64,000 bases of DNA from Lotus japonicus. Lineage: Eukaryota; Streptophyta; Magnoliopsida; Fabales; Fabaceae. The translations under genes were made by a program, and so were the position numbers. The stretch is taken from NCBI RefSeq assembly GCF_012489685.1, contig NC_080041.1, forward strand, positions 27,393,780 through 27,457,779, given 5' to 3'. Every line of letters starts with the position of its first letter. Position 1 is the stretch's first letter. Positions 55,731-64,000 of the stretch are shown in pieces. The notes under the pieces are model-generated. The model did not search any database and was not told the DNA's origin. It saw only the letters and a program-made list of their open reading frames with translations.

Positions 55731-56958
55731 TGTAAGATCAGGTTTTGATCTAGTAGTACAACTCTATGTTTTGATGATTACAAGTTAACCTTTTGATATG
55801 AACAATTGTGGTACTCTAACGTGTTTTTCTGAGTGTGCTATTTACAGGCTCTGACCTCAACTCAATCTCACACAAATCAGAAGCACTGTGTATAAAGGGT
55901 AACCCAAGCAAAGCTTTCGCATTCACCATGTTCAGTATGAACAGTGGAAAAGCTTCAGAAGTTCTGAAGCTATACAAACTCTGATGTGGACTCAGTCGCT
56001 AGAAGCTCTGAAGATCCAGAAGTTCTGATAACCAAGAAACACTGAAGGTTCAGATGTTCTGATGGTGTAGAAGACTCTGAAGATCCAGAAGCTGAATAGT
56101 GGAAACTCTGAAGTCCAGAAGCAAGAAACTCTGAAGGCCATGTTCTTCCCTCTGAGTTCAGAATCAGAAGATACAATGGTCAGAGGATCTGTGCTTTCCC
56201 TCTGACTCTGATCAACCGGCTTCACAAGTTCCAATATGAAGTACTCCCCTGATCAGAAGTCTCCTAGGTTAAAAGGTCAAGTCGCTATCTAAGTACAAAA
56301 GCAAGTGTACCTTCCTGACGACCTACCTAACGTTCTCAGCCACAGCAGAAGCTGGATTTTCCAGAACTGCCCTCCAACGGTAGCATTTCCCATGCAACGC
56401 TCAACCCTAATCCTTGGAGTATATATAGAGGCTGAAGATTGAAAGAAGCGGCTAGAGAAGCAATACACACGCGCAAGACATATTCAAAATATTCTAAGCT
56501 TTCTTTCATCTGAAATTCATTGTGTTTACTATTAGCTTTTTAGAAGCAAATCTCTTGTAAACAATTCCTTGATAAACAGTTTGTTTAGTTCCTTTAGGAG
56601 ATCAAGGTTGATCGGATCCTAGAGAAGACTAAGAGAGTGAATCTTAGTGTGAGCTAAGTCAGTGTAATAGTTAGTCACTTGTAGGTTTCAAGTGCAGTTG
56701 TAACTCTTACCTGATTAGTGGATTGCCTTCATTCTAAGAAGGAAGAAATCACCTTAACGGGTGGACTGGAGTAGCTTGAGTGATTTATCAAGTGAACCAG
56801 GATAAAATCCTTGTGTACTTTTCTCTTCTCTCTATCTTTATCCGTTGCACCATCTATCTTAGAGAAACCGAAAAGATTTACTTTAAATCTTAAGGGGAAA
56901 GTTTTTATATTGAAAACGTTATTCAAACCCCCCCTTTCTACCGTTTTTCATACCTTCA
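55731..56958 (+). repeat. 3' LTR of copy B
   Basis: Same length as the 5' LTR and about seven differences by eye, followed by TSD ACATT (56959-56963). Confidence 0.95.
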
Positions 56959-56963
56959 ACATT

Positions 56964-58799
56964 TGTGGGAAATGATAAAGAGGGACATGGAGTTGTGGTT
57001 TCTGTATCAGTTGTCTTGCGAACCTGACGATCTGATGCTCTGGGGAAAGAGTGATCAGAGGTTCTGGGTTCAGGTTCAGATTGTTCTAAGATGATGGGTT
57101 CAGAGGTTTGTGGGTTGTATTGAATGGTTATGGGTGAGGTAGGTTCAGAGGGTCTTAGCGTCTGAAGCATGTTCCAAAGAGGAGCTTCTTCATGAGAAGG
57201 TTGGAAAAATAAAGATCTAGGTGAATTGGGTGGAGAAGTGGTTTGTTCAGCTGGTTGGGACTCTGGAATAGGAGTGAGTGGGGTGGCAGTTCGAGTAAGA
57301 AGTGCAGAAATAAGGAGTGCATCAAGTGAATTTAAATCATCATCAGTATCTGTAACAGCAGACTTACTTGATGATCGCACTGCAGACCTAGTAACTCTGG
57401 CAGGAGCCTCAACTCTGGTGTCTTCAACAGCTGATTCCACACGAGTAGGCTTCACCACTATTCTCACTTGCTTCTTTTTCTTCTTTGGTGGAGGAGGAAC
57501 ATCATCATCATCACCATCAGATGGAGCATCTGGCTTGGTGGGTTCCTCATGCTTTCTCTTGGGCTTGTCAGCCTTCTTCTTCTTCTGATCAACACCATCA
57601 GAAGGATCAGACTCTTCAGAGGATTCCTCTAAGACGATTTTTCTCTTCTTCTTCTTCTTGGGAGGAGAATCAAACTCTGGAGCTGGTGGCAGGGTTCTGA
57701 AGAACTCGTCCACATCTATCTCATAACCTTGTTGCCTCAAATCATCTATATAGCACAAAATAGCAGTTGGATCATCTGCTTGGGACCATAGAGGATAATC
57801 TGTCAGAGGGACTCTTCTTTTTCTGATTTCATCAGAGGTGTCTTCATGAGCAGGTGCAACCTTTGTCTTGATCAATCCCATCTTCTTCAAGGATGTGGAG
57901 GTGAAGACATCACCAGCAACGGTCGACAGATCCTCTGTGCATCCTGCTGTGATCAGATCTTCTATAAATTTGCTCACAATGAAGAGGTCTGAGAGCAGTC
58001 TTCCAAAAGGAATGTATCTGATGGCAGACTTTAGAGAAGCAGTGGTTCTGGATTTCCTGATACACTCTTTGAGGTAAGAGAACAGGAAGAAGGGAAGACA
58101 GATCTTCATGCGATCTTGGATGAGGAACAACATCACTTTCTGTCTTCTGACAAAAGTTGATGTAGTCTGAAGAGCTTCCCTTTGGTCTCTGATTGATGCA
58201 GTGAAGTAGAATCTTGTGCCAAATCCTCAGCTTAGGACGAAGCTCCACTACTTTGTAATCACTCTTGCCAGGCTTATAGTTTGTGTAGAGAGCCTTGTTG
58301 GTTTCTTCCTTGGTCCTGGGTTTCACCTTTGATTCCGTCAGTTGGAATCTGTAGCCTGTGCCAGTGTGCTCACCCAGAAGATCAACAATCGACTTCTCCG
58401 TGATGATGATTCTTCTACCAGCAATGTAGGAAACCACTTGAGTGTCATCACAGTCGGCATGTTTCCAGAATTCCTTTACTAGCTTCACATAGACTGGACC
58501 ACGAAGCCTGTTGAAGTATTCTTCCCAACCTTGAGCTTTAACTTCAGGACGAAGATCATACCCATTTGCAGATTGTTGTCCAAGTCGAATCTCCATTCAG
58601 CAAGAACCTGGAGTTCTTCAGGAGCATAGACACATGTAACCTCACAACCCCTTTGTGCGAGAGGAATCATCTGCTCTGTAGCTTGAGCTTGTGGTTGATT
58701 TCTCTGAGTTTCAGGACCCAATTGACCAGTAGCTTGACCTACTACCATGACAGGAAATCTGGTTCCATCGGCAGTTTCACCTCTGTTAGATTTCACCAT
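56964..58799 (-). pseudogene. ORF2 of copy C, 5' part, with two frameshifts
   Basis: Starts at 58799 (MVKSNRGETADG), homologous to ORF2 of copy B. The first frameshift falls near 58575 (after RFDLDN), the second near 58140 (around INFCQK). The conserved globular domain is otherwise recognisable (KEFWKHADCDDTQVVSY, RIWHKILLHCINQRPKGSS, LPFFLFSYLKECIRKSR, YIPFGRLLSDL). A basic/acidic low-complexity stretch (KKKKKQVRIVVKPTR) follows. Cut at 56963 by copy B; continues at 45631-44756. A frame reading into the copy B LTR is an artefact. Confidence 0.85.
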
Positions 58800-58946
58800 C
58801 TTTGAAGCGGTTGAAGGTTTGGGTAGAAAGGAAAATGATGAATAGAGAGAGAGAGATCGTAGGGATAAGGGTTTTGAAAACCGAAGAAAGAGAGAGTAAA
58901 TCCGTAAGTGATGGAGAATGTGTGTGTATAGTGAGTTTTTGAAAAT

Positions 58947-58985
58947 AACCGTTGTTGATCAAAAAGCAAAGTAAAATCAACGGTT
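58947..58985. promoter_or_regulatory. Conserved inverted repeat upstream of ORF2 (copy C)
   Basis: AACCGTTG (58947-58954) and CAACGGTT (58978-58985), with TGTGTGTATAGTGAG on the ORF2 side. It sits in the same relative position as in copies A and B. Confidence 0.5.
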
Positions 58986-59230
58986 AAAAATTAAAGACAT
59001 CATAGCAACAGTTAATACACATATCACACGATGGAGAGAAGCACATCAACACTCATTACGACAGACTGTCAGCACGGGCACAAGGAACGATGTATCATAA
59101 TTACTGACACACGTTTACTGTCTCAGCTTCAGAGTCAGCACCAATGGGTACTTATCCTCTGATGGAGTTACCTTCTGAACTAGACATCTTCTGATAAAGA
59201 AGCATCATAGTCAGAGGTTCTGATCCATCT

Positions 59231-62200
59231 TCATGCTGGACAAAAGTCCATATTCAGATTTTTCATAATGAAATTAAATCTATCCTCTGCTAAGGGCTTT
59301 GTAAAGATATCTGCCCATTGATGGTCAGTATCAACAAACTTCAGAAGAAGTACACCCTTCTGAACATAATCTCTAATAAAGTGATACTTTACCTCAATGT
59401 GTTTTGCCCTTGAGTGTAAGATAGGATTCTTACTCAGTGAGATTGCAGCAGTGTTATCACAATAGATTGGGATGTTGCTCTCAAGGATTTGATAATCCTC
59501 CAGCTGATGTTTCATCCAGAGCATCTGAGTGCTGCAAATTGCTGCTGAGATATATTCTGCCTCTGCAGTAGATAGTGCAATGGTTGATTGCCTCTTGCTT
59601 GCCCATGAGACTAAGTTGCTTCCCAGAAATTGACAATTTCCAGAAGTGCTTTTTCTCTCTGTTTTATCTCCAGCATAATCATCATCACAATAACCTGAAA
59701 GCTTATACTCTGATGTTTTCCTATACATCAAGCCAAGGTTAGTGGTGCCTTTCAGATATCTCAGGATCCTCTTAACAGCAGTTAAGTGGGTTTCCCTCGG
59801 ATCTGATTGGAAACGAGCACATAAATGAACACTAAACAGAATATCTGGCCTAGATGCAGTTAAGTATAGAAGAGATCCTATCATACCACGATAGAGCTTC
59901 TGACAAACTTTACCACTTGCATCTTCTTTCTCCAGAATGCATGTAGGATGCATTGGAGTCTTAGCGATTGTAGATTTTGTCATGTTGAACTTCTTCAGAA
60001 GTTCTTTAGTGTACTTGCTCTGATGGATGTACGTTCCTTCTGGTGTTTGATCAACTTGTATACCCAGAAAGTACTTGAGTTCCCCCATCATACTCATTTC
60101 AAATTTACCCTACATCATCTCAGAAAATTCTTTGCATAGAGATTGATTAGCAGAACCAAATATAATATCATCAACATAAATTTGCACAATTAAGATATCA
60201 TCTTTGTAAGTTTTGCAAAAGAGGGTTGTATCTACTTTACCCCTTACAAACTCATTCTCCAGAAGGAATGAGCTGAGTCTCTCATACCATGCTCTAGGAG
60301 CTTGCTTCAGACCATAGAGAGATTTCTTCAATTTGAAAACATGGTCAGGGTTCTTCTCATCTTCAAAACCTGGGGGTTGATGAACGTAGACTTCCTCTGA
60401 AATATAACCATTTAGGAATACACTCTTAACATCCATCTGATGAAGAATTATATTGTGATTCACTGAGAAAGAGATCAGCAGTCTAATTGCTTCTAGCCTT
60501 GCTACTGGAGCAAATGTTTCAGTGTAGTCTATTTCTTCCTGCTGACTGTAGCCTTGAGCAACTAGCCTTGCCTTGTTTCTGACTACATCTCCTTTCTCAT
60601 TCAGCTTGTTTCTGAACACCCATTTGGTTCCAATCACATGAACACTCTGAGGTTTCTTCACTAGGCTCCAAACATCATTCTTGGAAAATTGATTCAGTTC
60701 TTCTTCCATAGGCAGAATCCAGTCCTTGTCTTGAAGAGCTTCATCAATTGACTTAGGTTCAATTAAGGACACTAATCCTTTCAGACTGAGCAAGGTCTCT
60801 TCAGAGGGTCTGAAAGCTGATCTGGTTCTGACTGGTTCATCTTTGTTGCCCAGAATCCATTCCCTAGGATGAGCCGCAGTGATTCTACTCTTCTTTTGGT
60901 TCATCTTCTTCTGGCTCAGCTTCCTCTGGAGCTTTGCCTTTGTCAGAAACATTTATGCTTAAATCTGCAAACTTCTCAACTAGCTTTGACTGATCAGAGT
61001 AAAGCTTATCATTAAATCTAACATGAATAGATTCTTCAATTGTTTTAGCATCAGTATTATAAAATCTGAAACCTTTAGATCGATCAGAATAACCAAGTAA
61101 TAGACATTTAGAAGACTTAGCATCAAACTTATGCAATCTATCCTTAGTGTTAAGAACATAACAAACACAACCAAAAGGATGAAAATAAGAAATGTTGGGT
61201 TTTATATTCTTCCACAATTCATAAGGAGTCTTATTCAGAATTGGTCTCACAGAGATTCTGTTCTGAATGTAACACGCTGTGTTTACTGCCTCTGCCCAAA
61301 AGTGCTTAGCCATGCCAGTTTCTTGGAGCATGGTTCTAGCCATCTCCTGAAGAGTTCTGTTCTTCCTCTCAACAACACCATTTTGTTGAGGAGTTCTGGG
61401 ACAAGAGAAATCATGTGCAATTCCATAGGAATCAAACAGACTCTCAAACTTGTCATTCTCAAACTCTCCACCATGGTCACTTCTGACACGCAAAATCCTA
61501 CAAGCCTTCTCGTTTTGCACTTGGGCTATGAAGGTAGAGAACACAGCATGAGACTCATCCTTGCGGGTTAGAAATTTTACCCATGTCCAGCGGCTATAGT
61601 CGTCAACAATGACCATCCCATATCTCTTGCCACCTATAGACTCAGTTTTCACTGGTCCGAACAGGTCGATATGCAGAAGTTCCAACGGCCTTGAGGTTGA
61701 GACAACATTCTTTGCCTTGAAAGGGACTTTTGTGAATTTGCCTTTCTGACATGCTTCACAAAGAGCGTCTGAAGAGAACTTCAGAGCGGGTAAGCCCCTG
61801 ACAAGGTTGAGCTTACTCAGCTGAGAAATCTTTCTCATATTGGCATGCCCTAACCGTCTATGCCATACCCATTGCTCCTCATTAACAGAAAGAAGGCACT
61901 TCACATTCTGAGCTTCCAACTCAGATAATCTGATCTTATAAATGTTGTTCTTCCTCTTGTTGTTAAATAGAACAGAGTCATCGATCTGACTTACAGCCCG
62001 ACAGGACTTTTGATTGAAAATAACATCATAACCCTTGTCAGCTAATTGACTTATAGACAATAAGTTATGAGTTAAGCCGTCTACCAATAAAATATTGTCA
62101 ATGCATGGACTACTATCAACACAAATAGTACTAGTACCAACAATTTTACCCTTTTCGTTGCCACCAAAGCCAACTTCGCCTCCAGGCTTAAGTTTTAGCT

Positions 62201-63440
62201 CTTGGAACATACGCCTTTCTCCCGTCATGTGACGCGAGCATCCACTGTCCAGATACCATGATTGGTGTTTCAGTGGAGCTATCAAGGATATCTCATTTTC
62301 ATCGTCTGAGTTAGGATCTTCTTCTGATGCTGAGTCAGAGTCAGTTGCATCCTTTGACTCTGCTCCTTTGTCTTTGACAATAGCCATGAGCCCTTGAACT
62401 TCACCATCAGAGTCGACATCCTCTGACTCTGATTCGTCAAAAGTCACCATCAGACTTTTCTTTGTCTTGAAGTGCTTCTTTGGCTTCTTGTCCTTTTTCA
62501 GTTTTGGACAGTCACTCTTGTAGTGCCTTGATTCTTTGCACTCGAAACATGTGACTTCCTTGATTGAGGACTTCTTCTGGCCTGATGAGGATTCAGACTT
62601 TCCTTTGGCCTTTCCAGAGCCTCTGTACTTGCTCTGCCTGTGCTTCCAGATGCGGTTGAGCCTTTTTGAGATCAGAGTCAGCTCATCTTCATCAGAATCT
62701 TCTGATGCTTTGTCAGATTCTTCTGCTTCAGCTTGGAGAGCTTTTGACTTCTCAGATTTGGATTTCAAGGCTATAAATTTCTTCCTCAGATCCTGCATCT
62801 CTGAGCGCTTCAGCTCATGACATTTCAGTATGCTGATGAGTTCATCTAAACTCATACGCTCAACATCTCTTGTAAGCTCAATTGAGGTCACTAAAGGCAT
62901 CCAGCTTTCAGGAAGACTTCTGATGACCCTTATGACATGATCTTTTGTAGTGTAGCTTTTGTTGAGAGGTCTTATTCCAGCTACAAGCAACTGAAATCTG
63001 GAAAACATATCCTCAATGGACTCGTTAGGCTCCATGATGAAGGATTCATACTTCTGGATCAAAGACAGCGCCTTTGATTCTTTCACTTTCTTGTTTCCTT
63101 CATGAGACATCTTCAAAGATTCAAAGATGCCCTTGGCAAACTCACGATCTGTAATCTTCTGGTACTCTTCATAGGAAATAGCACTGAGAAGAATGGCTCT
63201 AGCTTTGTGGTGCTGTGAGTAGAGCTTCTTTTGCTCAGCAGTCATCTCTGATCTGGAGATCTTCTTGCCATCTGCATCAACTGGACGCTCATAGCCATCC
63301 ACAATGATATCCCAGAGATCTGCATCGAAGCCCAGAAAGAAACTTTCTATTCTGTCTTTCCAATATTCAAATCTTTGACCATCGAACATGGGAGGCTTTG
63401 CATTGTAGCCATCTTTTTGCGTTTCACTGGGGGTAGCCAT
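59231..63440 (-). pseudogene. gag-pol: Gag-Pol of copy C as one fused frame (intron segment absent), later broken
   Basis: The ATG at 63440 (MATPSETQ) opens a frame that runs without interruption through the UBN2-like domain, CCHC knuckle and acidic region. It then passes directly into the protease (LDSGCSRHMTGE), HHCC zinc domain and integrase to 60885. In copies A and B the same joint requires a frame change. The frame then breaks: about 35 bp are missing near 60895 with a TAG, and a CAG-to-TAG change (60110-60112) interrupts RT after [14 protein letters not shown]. RNase H follows to 59231 (TAEAEYISA, ending DFCPA). CDDDYAGDKTERKSTSG has Asp in place of Ala next to a catalytic Asp. Gag lacks the coiled-coil tail of copies A and B. 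Confidence 0.93.
62291..62292 (-). other. Scar of the missing gag/pol intron segment in copy C
   Basis: On the minus strand GATGAAAATGAG meets ATATCCTTGATAG with no bases in between. The corresponding copy B sequences are separated by 48096-48738, which begins GT and ends AG. Confidence 0.85.
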
Positions 63441-63500
63441 TTGTTTTTCACACCGGCCTGGATCACTGAACACTGTTAGGTGTGGTAATCAGAACTTGCG

Positions 63501-63512
63501 CTCTGATACCAA
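63501..63512 (-). promoter_or_regulatory. Primer binding site of copy C (initiator tRNA-Met)
   Basis: Minus strand TGGTATCAGAGC, directly inside the 5' LTR end at 63514. Confidence 0.88.
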
Positions 63513-63513
63513 T

Positions 63514-64000
63514 TGAAGGTATGAAAAACGGTAGAAAGGGGGGGGGGTTTGAATAACGTTTTCAGAATAAAACTTCCACATTAAGATTTTAACAAATCTT
63601 TCGAGACAAATAAAGTGCTTAAGATAAAAGATAGAAAAGCACATAAGGATTTTATCCTGGTTCACTTGATGAATCACTCAAGCTAGTCCAGTCCACCCGT
63701 TAAGGTGATTTCTTCCTTCTTAGAATGAAGGCAATCCACTTATCAGATAATTGTTACAACTGCACTTGAAACCTACAAGTGACTAACAATACACTGACTT
63801 AGCTCACACTAAGATTCACTCTCTTAGTCTTCTCTAGGATCCGATCAACCTTGATCTCCTAAAGGTAAACTTAACAACTGTTTAAGAAAGATTGTTTACA
63901 AAGAAATTGCTTCTCAAAAGCTTGTAGTAAACACAATGAATTAAATGAAGAAAGAATGCTTAGAATATTTGAATATAGCTTGCGCGTGTGAGATTCTTCC
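63514..64000 (-). repeat. 5' LTR of copy C, partial
   Basis: The last ~487 bp (3' end) of the LTR, closely similar to 42118-42605, with a longer G run (ten rather than seven) and scattered substitutions. It continues beyond the window. Confidence 0.93.

Larger units (their letters stand above)
45632..56958 (+). mobile_element. SIRE-type Ty1/copia retrotransposon, copy B (nested in copy C)
   Basis: LTRs at 45632-46859 and 55731-56958 (both 1228 bp) differ at about seven positions by eye. The duplication ACATT flanks it (45627-45631 and 56959-56963). Contains gag with the intron segment, pol (broken by a 14-bp deletion and one nonsense codon), an open ORF2, an antisense gene on the minus strand, and polypurine motifs. 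It belongs to the same family as its host copy C but lies in the opposite orientation. Confidence 0.96.
42118..64000 (-). mobile_element. SIRE-type Ty1/copia retrotransposon, copy C (outer, runs off the right edge)
   Basis: Minus orientation: the 5' LTR begins beyond the window and ends at 63514. It is followed by the primer site, gag-pol, ORF2, an antisense gene, polypurine tracts and the 3' LTR (43326-42118). Copy B is inserted in its ORF2 (45632-56958), with the ACATT duplication. The element has lost the gag/pol intron segment (junction at 62291/62292). Pol is broken by a ~35-bp deletion and a nonsense codon, and ORF2 by two frameshifts. The LTR parts that can be compared differ by a few percent, so it is older than copy B. 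Confidence 0.93.

Noticed and set aside
56919..56963. Apparent extension of copy C ORF2 into the copy B LTR
   Set aside because: Read-through of the insertion point; the true continuation is at 45631 on the other side of copy B.
61131..61571. 146-codon + strand frame inside pol of copy C, with a near-identical twin at 49459-49899 (minus) in copy B
   Set aside because: Both lie antisense to the integrase; conservation follows from the conserved integrase codons on the other strand, so no independent gene can be claimed.

Overview
This is a plant nuclear window, probably from a legume. That placement is an inference from the SIRE-type Ty1/copia families, the intron-rich genes and the dense small DNA transposons; no single sequence proves it. 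About half the window is LTR retrotransposon.

Layout. (1) 1-14815: a Harbinger-type DNA transposon remnant with a chimeric minus-strand ORF, split by a 13.5 kb SIRE-type retrotransposon (copy A, + strand, 1092-14563, TSD TTATC). Copy A has gag, pol, an extra 'ORF2' and a small ORF3, and its ORF2 is broken by a further solo-LTR-like insertion. (2) 14816-25505: a solo LTR in antisense, decayed sequence with a Pumilio-like exon fragment, a tRNA-derived SINE with a 16-bp TSD, a LINE tail, a GGT-rich element with inverted ends, a MULE-like element and a hAT element. (3) 25506-38007: three host genes. These are a seven-exon OB-fold/RPA-like gene (+), a two-exon gene for a 93-aa membrane protein (-) and a five-exon gene resembling TRF2/HOY1 PH-like proteins (+). 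An RTE LINE and a hAT element sit in their introns. (4) 38008-42117: intergenic sequence with a SIRE-type solo LTR whose 3' end is tandemly duplicated. (5) 42118-64000: a minus-strand SIRE element (copy C, running off the right edge) carrying a nested, younger + strand relative (copy B, 45632-56958, TSD ACATT).

Main discovery. In copies A and B gag and pol lie in different frames (pol is +1). Each carries a GT...AG segment (634 and 643 nt, both 1 mod 3) that begins at a gag codon boundary and ends at a pol codon boundary. Copy C lacks exactly this segment, and there gag and pol form one open frame. Copy C therefore looks like a reverse-transcribed spliced genome. I infer a retained intron ('exitron'): the unspliced RNA gives Gag with an extra coiled-coil tail, and the spliced RNA gives Gag-Pol.

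Second discovery. Copies B and C carry a conserved antisense gene (about 126-130 aa, acidic coiled coil) between ORF2 and the 3' LTR, with its own TATA box and AATAAA. Copy A has a sense coiled-coil ORF in the same slot. All three copies also share an AACCGTT/AACGGTT inverted repeat upstream of ORF2 (a candidate internal promoter) and four polypurine-like GGGGGAG motifs before the 3' LTR.
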